This document shows positions 18,193 through 26,972 of a stretch of 64,000 nucleotides of DNA, in pieces (the first letter of the stretch is position 1; every line of letters starts with the position of its first letter). The position numbers were made by a program, and so were the translations under genes. The DNA is from Acidobacteriota bacterium (lineage in GTDB: Bacteria; Acidobacteriota; Holophagae; Acanthopleuribacterales; Acanthopleuribacteraceae), in assembly GCA_002747255.1 (NCBI GenBank), contig PDUC01000029.1:40961-104960 (forward strand), written 5' to 3'. The notes under the pieces are model-generated. The model saw only the letters and a program-made list of their open reading frames with translations. It did not search any database and was not told the origin of the DNA.

Positions 18193-19317
18193 ATGGCTGT
18201 TACTTTATCACAATTACTAAAAACAATGATCGATCAGAATGGAACAGATTTACACATTTCCACGAGTACCCCACCTCAAATCAGGGTGGATGGGCGCCTG
18301 ATTCCATTGAAAATTCCTCCGTTGGGTCCCTCTGAGACCAAGCAGCTGTGCTACTCGGTTCTGACCGATGCACAGAAACACCGTCTCGAAGAAGACCTGG
18401 AACTGGATTTTTCCTTTGGTGTTAAAGGTCTGTCGCGGTTCAGGGCCAATGTCTACAATCAGCGTGGCGCCATTGCGGGAGCTTTCAGGATGATTCCCCA
18501 CGAGATTCCCTCCATGCAAACGCTTGGCTTGCCGCCAGTCATTGGAAAGATATGCAATAAACCAAGAGGTTTGGTTTTAGTCACAGGTCCCACGGGTTCA
18601 GGAAAATCAACCACGTTGGCTGCCATGATCGATAAAATTAATTCCGAAAAACACTGCCATATTTTAACCATTGAAGATCCGGTTGAATACCTCCATCACC
18701 ACAAAAGATGTCTTATCAATCAAAGAGAGCTCCATGCGGATACGCATTCATTTGGTGCGGCTCTTCGGGCGGCTTTGAGACAGGACCCCGATGTGGTTCT
18801 GATTGGAGAAATGAGGGACCTGGAAACCATGGAAACGGCTATTACGATTGCTGAAACCGGTCACTTGACGTTCGCCACTCTTCATACGAATTCAGCTCCA
18901 GAGACCATTAACCGATTAATTGATGCTTTTCCTGCCCATCAGCAGGCACAAGTTAGGGCACAGTTAAGCCTGGCTTTGGAAGGCATCTTCTGTCAAGCCC
19001 TTTTACCTAAAATGAGCGGTTCAGGCAGGGTTCTCATTATGGAAATTTTGATTCCCAACTCTGCCATCAGAAACCTCATCCGGGAAGACAAAATTCATCA
19101 ACTCTACTCTTCTATGCAGACAGGTCAAGGCAGGCATGGTATGCAGACTTTTAATCAGGGGTTGGCATCTGCCTACTTCCAGAAGAAGATTTCATTTGAA
19201 ATGGCAATCCAGAGTAGCTCCAATCAGGAAGAGCTAAAAGAGATGATTGAAAGAGGCGTAGGACTTATCGAAAGTCAAACTAACACCAAACGAAATCCAA
19301 ATATACGATACACTTAA
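18193..19317 (+). CDS. pilT: Type IV pilus retraction ATPase PilT
   Basis: Retraction motor of the pilus, 374 residues. The PAS-like N-terminal domain covers about 1-95 (NGTDLHISTSTPPQIRVDGR). The ATPase core holds Walker A GPTGSGKSTT (about 133), the Asp box IEDPVEYLH, Walker B VLIGEMRDLETM and the His box ATLHTNSAPETINR. The PilT-specific AIRNLIRE segment near residue 295 separates it from PilB. No zinc cysteines are present, as expected for PilT. ATG 18193 lies 13 bases after pilB. It could also be a PilU paralogue, but it is the only retraction ATPase here and sits between pilB and pilC. Confidence 0.93.
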   Translation: MAVTLSQLLKTMIDQNGTDLHISTSTPPQIRVDGRLIPLKIPPLGPSETKQLCYSVLTDAQKHRLEEDLELDFSFGVKGLSRFRANVYNQRGAIAGAFRMIPHEIPSMQTLGLPPVIGKICNKPRGLVLVTGPTGSGKSTTLAAMIDKINSEKHCHILTIEDPVEYLHHHKRCLINQRELHADTHSFGAALRAALRQDPDVVLIGEMRDLETMETAITIAETGHLTFATLHTNSAPETINRLIDAFPAHQQAQVRAQLSLALEGIFCQALLPKMSGSGRVLIMEILIPNSAIRNLIREDKIHQLYSSMQTGQGRHGMQTFNQGLASAYFQKKISFEMAIQSSSNQEELKEMIERGVGLIESQTNTKRNPNIRYT

Positions 19318-19331
19318 GGAGATGGCGTATT

Positions 19332-20531
19332 ATGGCCAAATTTGAATGGAAAGGGAAAAACCAGTCAGGCGACAAGAAAACGGGAGTCCTTGTTGCTCAA
19401 ACCAAGGATGAAGTCCGGCAGGAGCTCCATCGTCGGAATATTACACCATCCAGTATCAAGGAACAGGGTAAGGAAATTAATTTGCCGTCGTTCGGTGGTG
19501 GTGTTAAACAAAAGGAAGTCGCCGTGTTTACAAGGCAGTTCTCGGTCATGATCGATGCCGGTCTGCCTCTTATCCAGTGTCTTGAACTTCTTGGAAGTCA
19601 GCAGAAGAACAAGGCTTTTGGCAGCATGATACAGAAAGTGCGAGCCGATGTGGAATCGGGTTCAACGCTCGCTGACGCCATGAAAAAGCAGCCAAAAGCA
19701 TTTGACCAACTTTATGTCAACATGGTAGCCGCCGGTGAAACCGGTGGTATTCTGGATCAAATTCTGGAAAGACTTTCAGGCTATATCGAGAAAGCGGTTA
19801 AATTGAAAGCGCAGGTCAAATCGGCTCTCCTGTATCCTGCCATTATAGTTCTTGTCGCGGTAGGTATTGTCGCTCTGATTATGTACAAGGTTATCCCTAC
19901 CTTCAGAGCTATGTTTGAGACCGCTGGTGTAGACCTTCCGGCAATTACCAAGTTTACTATTGGCTTGAGTAAAATAATTGAGAGTTACGCTTTATTCTTC
20001 ATTATTCTCATGATTTTGCTCTATGCGTTTCTCAATCGATATCACAAGACCTATGCGGGCAGAAGGGTGCTCGATCGAATCCTGCTGAAATTTCCGGTTA
20101 TAGGGATGTTGCTGCAGAAAATAGCCATCGCCAGGTTCTGCCGTACTTTGGCTACACTCTCGGCTGCGGGTGTGCCCATCTTAGATGGTATCGAGATAAC
20201 GGCCAGAACATCCGGTAATGCCATTATCGAAGATGCTTTAATGGCGGTAAAAAAAGACGTTGAAGAAGGTAAAACAATTTCAGAACCATTGAGCAGGATG
20301 AAAATATTCCCTCAAATGGTTGTTTCAATGATTGGAGTTGGTGAAGCGACCGGCGCATTAGATACCATGCTCAGTAAAATCGCTGATTTTTATGAGGATG
20401 AAGTGGATATCGCCGTTGCGGGTTTAATGAGTATCTTGGAACCATTGCTTATTCTCTGGCTCGGTGGTGTCATTGGCTTTATCGTTATTTCACTTTATTT
20501 GCCGATCTTCAAAATCGCAAGCACTGTTTAA
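19332..20531 (+). CDS. pilC: Type IV pilus inner-membrane platform protein PilC
   Basis: Polytopic platform protein (GspF family), 399 residues, which the ATPases turn to add or remove pilins. Two copies of the cytosolic GspF domain can be seen: about 60-185 (VFTRQFSVMIDAGLPLIQCL) and about 260-385 (FCRTLATLSAAGVPILDGIE). Each ends in a GE(A/T)(T/G)G turn (AAGETGGILD, GVGEATGALD). Membrane helices lie near 170-195, 215-240 and 370-395. ATG 19332 has GGAGAT upstream and follows pilT by 14 bases. Confidence 0.95.
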   Translation: MAKFEWKGKNQSGDKKTGVLVAQTKDEVRQELHRRNITPSSIKEQGKEINLPSFGGGVKQKEVAVFTRQFSVMIDAGLPLIQCLELLGSQQKNKAFGSMIQKVRADVESGSTLADAMKKQPKAFDQLYVNMVAAGETGGILDQILERLSGYIEKAVKLKAQVKSALLYPAIIVLVAVGIVALIMYKVIPTFRAMFETAGVDLPAITKFTIGLSKIIESYALFFIILMILLYAFLNRYHKTYAGRRVLDRILLKFPVIGMLLQKIAIARFCRTLATLSAAGVPILDGIEITARTSGNAIIEDALMAVKKDVEEGKTISEPLSRMKIFPQMVVSMIGVGEATGALDTMLSKIADFYEDEVDIAVAGLMSILEPLLILWLGGVIGFIVISLYLPIFKIASTV

Positions 20532-20546
20532 ACAGAGAGAAGAGCT

Positions 20547-22160
20547 GTGAATCGAAGGGTTCTCGCTCTTCTCATTTTCAGGGCGACGGTCTTTTCACTG
20601 TTGGCTCTATTGCAGCTGCTCGGGCCATTTGTAGGGATCCCTCCCTTTCCATTTGAAGTATTTCTGATCAGTTCGCTGTTGATTCTAGCTACGAATTGGC
20701 TTTTGTATTTTTTAATGACTCGAAAGCTGGTTCGTGGTGTGTCCTTCCATGCCTCTATCTGGGTTCAAATCCTCACAGATATTTTCGTACTGGGTTTGTT
20801 GCAGTACTCCGTTCATGCTGAAGTTCGCATGCTCCCTCTCTTTTATGTGATTGTTATCTTGTTCTCGACTATCTATTTATCAAGAGTAAGTGTGTATCTG
20901 GTAGCTATTATTTCTTTTATTTCTTTCTATTCTGTATTGCTTTTTAAACCGGCAGGGTCACTTGTAACGCCTTTGTCTTCGCCGTCCAATCAATTATTGG
21001 ATATCAGTGTTTTTACGGTTGCTGGAGGTTATTTTATTGTCTTTTTTACAGTCGCATTGGTGGCAAACTATCTGAAAAAGGTATTTGACGCAAACAGAGG
21101 TGTGCTGCGTCGCCATAAGCAGGAAATTGATCGACTTGAAACCATCCGCAAACGAATTGTTGAAAATCTACCCAGTGGGTTGTTGACGGTCAACAGGGAA
21201 AATACAGTGACCTATGCCAACCCGGCTGCTACTGTGATCCTCGAATCTTCTGAAGATCTCAAGGGTAAAAACTGCCTCGACGTTTTTCCTTATCTTAAAG
21301 AGCTCTCGCCGCAACTATTGAGTTCCCGTTTTGAGTTTGACCAATCAGTGAATGGGCATGTGAAAGCATTTGGCATGACCATCACCGATACACAGTGGGA
21401 CGATAGTCAGGTTGGTAAACTTATTCTTTTTCAGGATCTTACCCACATCAAGCAATTGGAGGAACAGCAGCTCTTTTCAAAGAAGATGGCTGCCATAGGC
21501 AAGGTCGCCGCAGGGGTGGCACACGAAATCCGAAATCCTCTGGCAGCTGTAAGTGGCAGTGTTCAAGTGATAGGTTCACTGATTCCCAAACACCCCACAA
21601 CAGATGAACTCCTCAAGATTGTGCAGAAGGAAACAGACAGGCTGAATCAAATTGTCAATCAGTTTTTGATCTACGCCAAACCTCATAGAACCGATCAATA
21701 CAAAGAGATTGATTTGTATGAGACTGTTTCTGAGTTTCTAAGAATAGCCAGAGCGGATCCCGATGTACAAAAACACCCCATTGTCTTTCACGGCGAACCC
21801 ATGAAAAGGAAGAGCTCTGTTAATCCCGAACAATTGACGCAAGTGCTATGGAACCTGATTAGAAACAGTTGTCAGGCAAGTTCCGAAGGTGAACAAATTC
21901 AGATTGAACTCAGCGAGGAAGGTGCCTCAGCAAAAATATCCGTGAAAGACAGGGGTGTGGGCATGACTAAAGAGGAAGTTGAGAATGTATTTACGCCTTT
22001 TCAAAGATATCGAAAGGGTCCTGGCCTGGGTTTGGGAATGAGCATTGTTTATGAGATTATACAACTGCACTCTGGTAGAATAGAGGTGGACACAAAGAAA
22101 GATGAAGGTACGATGGTCAGTATCTACTTACCATTCAGTCCTGCGGGGAGTCGTTCATGA
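20547..22160 (+). CDS. pilS: Membrane sensor histidine kinase PilS
   Basis: Sensor kinase of 537 residues for pilin transcription. About six membrane helices occupy residues 8-180, then a PAS domain (about 205-310, PSGLLTVNRENTVTYANPAA). The phosphoacceptor helix has AHEIRNPLAAVSG with its His near residue 324. The ATPase domain carries the N box (LWNLIRNSCQAS), DRGVGM and GLGLGMSIVYEI. GTG 20547 has AGAGAAGAG upstream. Its stop overlaps the pilR start (ATGA). In Pseudomonas, PilS senses inner-membrane pilin through its helices and controls PilR; the same arrangement is inferred here. Confidence 0.92.
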   Translation: MNRRVLALLIFRATVFSLLALLQLLGPFVGIPPFPFEVFLISSLLILATNWLLYFLMTRKLVRGVSFHASIWVQILTDIFVLGLLQYSVHAEVRMLPLFYVIVILFSTIYLSRVSVYLVAIISFISFYSVLLFKPAGSLVTPLSSPSNQLLDISVFTVAGGYFIVFFTVALVANYLKKVFDANRGVLRRHKQEIDRLETIRKRIVENLPSGLLTVNRENTVTYANPAATVILESSEDLKGKNCLDVFPYLKELSPQLLSSRFEFDQSVNGHVKAFGMTITDTQWDDSQVGKLILFQDLTHIKQLEEQQLFSKKMAAIGKVAAGVAHEIRNPLAAVSGSVQVIGSLIPKHPTTDELLKIVQKETDRLNQIVNQFLIYAKPHRTDQYKEIDLYETVSEFLRIARADPDVQKHPIVFHGEPMKRKSSVNPEQLTQVLWNLIRNSCQASSEGEQIQIELSEEGASAKISVKDRGVGMTKEEVENVFTPFQRYRKGPGLGLGMSIVYEIIQLHSGRIEVDTKKDEGTMVSIYLPFSPAGSRS

Positions 22161-23521
22161 CAAAGACACTTTTTGTAGTTGATGATGAGCAGAGCATGTG
22201 TCGTTTCTTTGAATTAACCTTTACGCATTTAGGGTATAGGGTTATTACGGCAAGTGGCGTGTCCGAAGCTGTTGGCATAATTGACAAAGAAAAATACGAC
22301 GTTCTCTTAACCGATATGAAAATGGAAGATGGACAGGGCTTGGAAGTGCTTGAGGCGTCAAAGAAAAAAAATCCCGATACACCTGTTCTGATTATGACAG
22401 CTTATGCCAGCACCGATACCGCCATCGAAGCCATGAAACTGGGAGCCTCAGACTATCTCACCAAGCCGTTCAATGTAGAAGAAGTCAAACTCGTTATAGA
22501 AAATCAGGTGAGAACCTCAGCTTTGGTCAAGGAGAATATTCAGCTCAAAAAGCAGCTTAAACAGGTTCAATCCTTTGAGTTCATATCCAACTCAGAAGTT
22601 ATGAGACCGGTTCTTGCCATGATTGATCGCGTTGCCCAACTGGAAGCAACCGTTCTTGTTCAGGGTGAAAGTGGCACCGGTAAAGAGCTTATTATGAGGA
22701 TGATTCATGAAAAATCCAATCGCAGTCAGGGTCCCTTTATTGCCATCAATTGCGGAGCTTTACCGGAGAACCTGCTTGAAAGTGAATTGTTCGGCTATGA
22801 GAAGGGAGCTTTTACGGGGGCGGATCAACAGAAAATGGGGTTGTTTGAGGCGGCCAAAGGCGGAACACTGTTTTTAGATGAAATTGGCGAGCTGCCTCTT
22901 CACATGCAGGTTAAACTCTTGCGTGTGCTGCAGGAAGGCAAAATCAGACGAGTGGGAGGGCAGCGCGAAATTAATATTGACATGAGAATCGTTGCCGCAA
23001 CAAACAGGGATCTTGAAGAAGAAGTCACCGAAGGCAGGTTTAGAGAGGATTTGTTTTATCGAATTAATGTTGTGCCCATCGAGTTACCGCCACTGAGACA
23101 ACGGAGTGAAGATATCCCCCTGCTTGTCCACCATTTTGTTCATCGTTTCTGTTCAAAATACAGTGAACCAATCAAAGAAATTCATCCTGAAGTGATGAGT
23201 GCTTTACTCAAATACCAATGGCCTGGCAATGTTAGGGAGTTGGAGAATACCGTTGAGAGACTAATTGCTCTCACGGTGGATACTGTGGTTCGCATGGAAC
23301 ACCTGTCACCAAAGATCAGGCAAGTTATTGGTGCGCCGATTGTTCACGATATTTCTATACCGGAAGTAGGCTTCAATTTAGAAGATCATCTGGAAGGCAT
23401 GAGAGAAGCTTACTTGAAAAAAAGCCTGAAGATCTGTGATGGCGTCCAAACCAAAGCGGCAGAACTGTTGGGAATTTCATTTCGATCCTTCAGGTACTAT
23501 CTGTCTAAAGTAAAAAAATAA
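22157..23521 (+). CDS. pilR: Sigma-54 response regulator PilR
   Basis: NtrC-class activator of 454 residues. The receiver domain (1-120) has phosphoacceptor Asp in LLTDMKMEDG. The AAA+ domain (about 135-370) has Walker A GESGTGKE, the sigma-54 contact loop YEKGAFTGA, and Walker B GGTLFLDEIGEL. A C-terminal Fis-type helix-turn-helix follows (TKAAELLGISFRSFRYYLSK). The start overlaps the pilS stop by four bases, so the pair is co-made. I found no convincing sigma-54 (-24/-12) site ahead of the pilin gene in this window, so its targets may lie elsewhere or the site is divergent. Confidence 0.92.
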   Translation: MTKTLFVVDDEQSMCRFFELTFTHLGYRVITASGVSEAVGIIDKEKYDVLLTDMKMEDGQGLEVLEASKKKNPDTPVLIMTAYASTDTAIEAMKLGASDYLTKPFNVEEVKLVIENQVRTSALVKENIQLKKQLKQVQSFEFISNSEVMRPVLAMIDRVAQLEATVLVQGESGTGKELIMRMIHEKSNRSQGPFIAINCGALPENLLESELFGYEKGAFTGADQQKMGLFEAAKGGTLFLDEIGELPLHMQVKLLRVLQEGKIRRVGGQREINIDMRIVAATNRDLEEEVTEGRFREDLFYRINVVPIELPPLRQRSEDIPLLVHHFVHRFCSKYSEPIKEIHPEVMSALLKYQWPGNVRELENTVERLIALTVDTVVRMEHLSPKIRQVIGAPIVHDISIPEVGFNLEDHLEGMREAYLKKSLKICDGVQTKAAELLGISFRSFRYYLSKVKK

Positions 23522-23587
23522 AGGAGTATTCCCATCTTTACCAAAAGGTGATATGATGTTCTCGTATTTTATTAAGGATGGTTCTCT

Positions 23588-24010
23588 ATGCGAAAAGCTA
23601 TAGCAATTCTAGATATCTTAAATACTCTGTTGATTTTGGCCTTGTTGGCTTCTTTAGTATTTCCTGTATACAAAACAAACAGGGATAAAGAGGGTTATGC
23701 TGAATCGGTACGTGAATTAAAATCCATAGCGATTGCGTTAGAAAAGAATTATCTTGAAACAGGTGCGTACCCAGCATTCAGTTCTCTGGCTGATATAAGC
23801 CAGCCTGACAGTATACTCATTGCAGAAGGTTATTTGAAAGAGGTACCAACCACGGATTATTGGGGCCGCAAGTTTAAAGGTACAGGTGATGAAAAGGGAT
23901 ACAAACTGGAAGGGTTTGGAATTACCTCCCGAAGCGAGTCCATTGTTCGCGACCATCCCGACTACTTCTTTGTCAAGGGTGCCAAACTCAAGAAGAAAAG
24001 CAAAAAATAA
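23588..24010 (+). CDS. Pseudopilin-like protein without a normal prepilin signal
   Basis: A 140-residue protein shaped like a GspG/minor pilin. A hydrophobic N-terminal helix is at about 7-28 (AILDILNTLLILALLASLVF), followed by a helix and a pseudopilin-like body (SIAIALEKNYLETGAYP, then VPTTDYWGRKF and GYKLEGFG). The usual Gly at -1 and Glu at +5 of the prepilin leader (GFTLIE) are absent; an Asp-Ile-Leu-Asn stretch takes their place. It may therefore not be processed and may act as a membrane-bound minor subunit. It lies 66 bases after pilR. GspG-like identity is inferred from shape and the YP/GRKF pattern. Confidence 0.7.
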   Translation: MRKAIAILDILNTLLILALLASLVFPVYKTNRDKEGYAESVRELKSIAIALEKNYLETGAYPAFSSLADISQPDSILIAEGYLKEVPTTDYWGRKFKGTGDEKGYKLEGFGITSRSESIVRDHPDYFFVKGAKLKKKSKK

Positions 24011-24013
24011 ACA

Positions 24014-25753
24014 CTACTTATCAGCCCAACTACGGGCAATACTGGCATCTACTTCAAAAGGAACATTGGGTACCAACCAACTGGCACCTTCCACCATCGA
24101 TTCCACAAGGGTTTGTCTAGACCTTTCGGCCTGTTCTTTTTTAGTCTGAACAATTATTTCATCGTGAATAATGGCCACTGGACAAGCTGTTAAATTTTGC
24201 TCATTGACTTTCTTGTGAAACAGGCATAGTGCTGCCTTTAAAGCCTCGGAAGCGGTGCCCTGTACAGGGACATTGAATAACTCCGTGATACGAATACTCT
24301 CAGAATGGTAACTTCTTATGCGTCCGGCTGCCGTGCGAATGTATTTCTGCATTTTACCCGTTTCTTCCAACTGCTGATGCCATTTTCGTATACCTTTGTA
24401 GTGTTTGAAGAAATTGGTACGAAACATTTCCGCTTCCTGAATTGACATGTTGACACCGTAAGATTGACGGGCAGAGGCTTGCAGACCTTTGGGACCCATG
24501 GCATAGATGAGACCAAAGTTAATGGCCTTGGCAGCCTGTCGCTCGTCTGCACTTATCTGATCGTAAGGTTTACCGGAAGTAAGAGAAGCGGTTAGCCTGT
24601 GCAAATCCTGACCTTGAGCATAAGCCTCGAGCATAATCCTGTCCTCGGCGAGTCCAGCTGCTACTCGCAATTCAACTTGAGAATAATCCGCAATAACAAA
24701 CAACATGCCGGGATCAGGTATGAAGAGTGAACGAATGCGTTTTTCCCTGGGTACTTGCTGGATGTTGGGATCGGAGCATGAGAAGCGGCCGGAAGCGGAT
24801 GCTATTTGAAAATAGGATGGGTGTACATGTCCTGTTTCCGGTAGAATGTGCTCATTGAAACTCGTCAAAGTTGAGTTCAGAATTCGGTGAAGGTGCCGGT
24901 AATGCAGTAGTTTCTGTATGGCGGGGTCTTTTGATTGAATAGATTTGAGTTCTCTCTCTGATGTGGATTGTAGGTCGTGACCTCTTTTCTCCAGGGCTCT
25001 TTTTACCTGCTCCGGTGAATTGAGATTGATGGAATCGAAGCCCGGAAGCAGTGTGTCGTCCTTTAGCATTTGTTCCAGCTCATGTTCTATGTCTCTCATT
25101 TCCCGCTTGGTCTCCCGGATTGTGCATTGCAGTTTTTTTCGGTCTACCCGGATCCCGCTCAGCTCCATTTGCGCAACCGGTTCGATTGTTCGAAATTCTA
25201 GTTGAGATACTTTTCTTAATTTTAACTCGTTTAATCGTTTGGACATCACCTGGTAGAGAGGAACAAGGTATTCCACATCTTTGGCGGCATAGGCGATCTG
25301 TTCTTCAGACAGATGAGCAGCCCAATCGGAACATTGAAGACTCTTGTCAATTTCTATGCCAAGGTAGCGTTTTAGAACTGCCTGCAGACTGTGCCGGTGG
25401 TGCGAATTTCCAGAACTGAGGAGTCTTGAGGCTAAAAATGTACAGAATACAGGACGAATGTAAAACCCGTAGTGAAAGAGAAGGTGTTTCATGTCAAATT
25501 TTGCGCTGTGTAGGATTTTCGTGATATTGGGATTCATGAGCAGTGCTTTTACGCTGTCTTCCATTCCCAACTCAGCAATGTCGACTATAAACTGATCACT
25601 TTCGGTTCCAATTTGGAGCAATCGAATAAAGCTCTGCTGAGGAGAGAGTGGGTTTTTTCCAGCCGTTTCCACATCGATGCCGATTATTGAAGCGGAATGA
25701 CATAAATCGAGAGCGTGCAGTTCTTCCTTTTTTGTAAGATAGTAGAGTCCCAT
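24014..25753 (-). CDS. DNA polymerase I-like 3'-5' exonuclease/polymerase (no 5' nuclease)
   Basis: Family A polymerase of 579 residues, about two-thirds of full-length PolA. Residues 1-190 are a DEDD-type 3'-5' exonuclease (IIGIDVETAG, LHSAKFDMKHLL, YAAKDVEYLVPLY), with metal-binding acids present. Residues 200-575 are the polymerase: motif A VIADYSQVELR, motif B RQAAKAINFGLIYAMG (the O-helix, with Tyr), and motif C IHDEIIV. The N-terminal flap endonuclease domain is missing, so it cannot remove RNA primers itself. It is convergent with the pseudopilin gene (3-base gap), alone on the minus strand inside the pilus locus. ATG 25753 has AGGGAA about 12 bases upstream. Repair or gap filling is likely. 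Confidence 0.9.
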   Translation of the reverse strand: MGLYYLTKKEELHALDLCHSASIIGIDVETAGKNPLSPQQSFIRLLQIGTESDQFIVDIAELGMEDSVKALLMNPNITKILHSAKFDMKHLLFHYGFYIRPVFCTFLASRLLSSGNSHHRHSLQAVLKRYLGIEIDKSLQCSDWAAHLSEEQIAYAAKDVEYLVPLYQVMSKRLNELKLRKVSQLEFRTIEPVAQMELSGIRVDRKKLQCTIRETKREMRDIEHELEQMLKDDTLLPGFDSINLNSPEQVKRALEKRGHDLQSTSERELKSIQSKDPAIQKLLHYRHLHRILNSTLTSFNEHILPETGHVHPSYFQIASASGRFSCSDPNIQQVPREKRIRSLFIPDPGMLFVIADYSQVELRVAAGLAEDRIMLEAYAQGQDLHRLTASLTSGKPYDQISADERQAAKAINFGLIYAMGPKGLQASARQSYGVNMSIQEAEMFRTNFFKHYKGIRKWHQQLEETGKMQKYIRTAAGRIRSYHSESIRITELFNVPVQGTASEALKAALCLFHKKVNEQNLTACPVAIIHDEIIVQTKKEQAERSRQTLVESMVEGASWLVPNVPFEVDASIARSWADK

Positions 25754-25937
25754 TTTTAACTGAATTCCCTTTTTAGCGGCTTAAATAAATGATTCTATCT
25801 GGCGAATATAGTGTGTCAACGCTATTCATTATATATAAATTGGTGATTTGGTTTCCAGCATCAAGCCTTGATTTTAAAAGAAAGAAAGCGACAACAGTCG
25901 CTATGAGTGAGTTTAGACATAAAAAAATGATTAAAAC

Positions 25938-25966
25938 TTGACGTATATCGCCTGGATCGTTAGATT
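25938..25966 (+). promoter_or_regulatory. Candidate sigma-70 promoter for the pilin gene
   Basis: TTGACG at 25938-25943, a 17-base spacer, and TAGATT at 25961-25966, 32 bases ahead of the pilin ATG. No -24/-12 sigma-54 element was found in the 245-base gap despite the neighbouring pilR. Confidence 0.5.
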
Positions 25967-25998
25967 ATAGGCACAATGCAGAAATAGAGAGGGAAACA

Positions 25999-26442
25999 AT
26001 GCATCAAAAGACAAGAGGTTTCAGTTTAATCGAAATAATGACCGTTATAGCAATCATAGCCATCTTGGCTGCCGTAGCACTGCCTATTTACAGTAAACAG
26101 CGCTGTAAAGCACAGATGGCTGAAGTACCCAACTGCCTGTCGGATGTAGCCATGAGAATGGAAAACTATCGCTCCAATCACGGTAGTTATCCCAATTCAA
26201 GTTCAGGGATACCTGGCGTTTTAAATTTTACCAATGCCAATTGTGGTGACTATTATCAAATCGATGTTTTTGCGAACAACACTTATTACTACATACAAGC
26301 GACTGATAACCAAAAGAAACTGCCTTGCAGTTCTACCACTGGTGATGATGAATGGGTGTTGACCAGTACTTCCCCTAAAATATATCACACGAAGAATCCG
26401 ATCAATTCCAGTCAGGTCGACACAGCCCCTCCAAAACCTTAA
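25999..26442 (+). CDS. pilA: Type IV pilin (PilA-type)
   Basis: Precursor of 147 residues with a short basic leader and a classic processing site: cleavage after Gly7 in TRG/FSLIEIMTVIAIIAI, with Glu at mature position 5. The N-terminal hydrophobic helix (mature 1-25) packs into the filament core. The globular part contains SDVAMRMENYRSNHGSYP and four cysteines in the mature chain (RC, NC, NC and PC), enough for two disulphides. ATG 25999 has AGAGGG about 7 bases upstream. It has its own promoter and stands next to the prepilin peptidase homologue. It is the only typical pilin in the window, so it is probably the major subunit. Confidence 0.9.
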   Translation: MHQKTRGFSLIEIMTVIAIIAILAAVALPIYSKQRCKAQMAEVPNCLSDVAMRMENYRSNHGSYPNSSSGIPGVLNFTNANCGDYYQIDVFANNTYYYIQATDNQKKLPCSSTTGDDEWVLTSTSPKIYHTKNPINSSQVDTAPPKP

Positions 26443-26489
26443 TTCCGTCACTTGCCTTAGCTTTATCAATTTACATTTTTGGGGTATAA

Positions 26490-26972
26490 ATGTCCGATTA
26501 TGGGACGGTCTCTCTTCTGGATGCCTATCTTCACATTTTGGGGCATCCAGTCTTTTTCTTTATGCTGGGTGCCTGTATCGGTTCGTTCATGAACGTGGTT
26601 TTCTACCGATACCCGCTCAATCGTTCAGTGGTATCGCCTGGTTCGGCTTGCCCTTCCTGTAAGAAAGCCATCGCTTTTTACGATAACATCCCCATTTTGG
26701 CCTGGATTATTCTAAAGGGATGCTGTCGTCACTGTCATTTGAAGATTTCACCTATCTACCCTGCTGTTGAATTGGCCTTTGCTGTTTGTTTTACCCTCGC
26801 AAATTGTGTTTCACAATCCTCTTTGGCAATGAGCTTTACGATCGCATTTCTTTCAAGCTCGGCTTTGTCTGTTGCCTACTTGCTTAAAAAATGCGGAAGA
26901 GCACCCTGGTATCTATGGCTGGTTGCCTGTGGGTCATTCAGCTATTTCTGCTTCCAGATCCTGGTAGGATAA
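26490..26972 (+). CDS. Prepilin peptidase homologue, methylase half only
   Basis: A 160-residue membrane protein corresponding to the N-terminal half of PilD/GspO. A membrane helix with the GACIGSFMNVVFYRYP signature (about 28-43) is followed by the cytosolic DiS_P_DiS segment with two cysteine pairs, CPSCKKAI and CRHCHLKI (zinc-binding in the family), and PIYPAVELAF. Two more hydrophobic segments end the protein. The A24 aspartic protease domain with its conserved Asp and GxGD motif is missing; the family is normally about 250-290 residues. The end overlaps ymdB tail to tail by 39 bases. A complete peptidase must be encoded elsewhere if pilins are processed. Confidence 0.75.
   Translation: MSDYGTVSLLDAYLHILGHPVFFFMLGACIGSFMNVVFYRYPLNRSVVSPGSACPSCKKAIAFYDNIPILAWIILKGCCRHCHLKISPIYPAVELAFAVCFTLANCVSQSSLAMSFTIAFLSSSALSVAYLLKKCGRAPWYLWLVACGSFSYFCFQILVG

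Noticed and set aside
25754-25998. Sigma-54 promoter for the pilin under PilR
   Set aside because: No GG-N10-GC element was found; GGCACAATGC has the two dinucleotides far too close.
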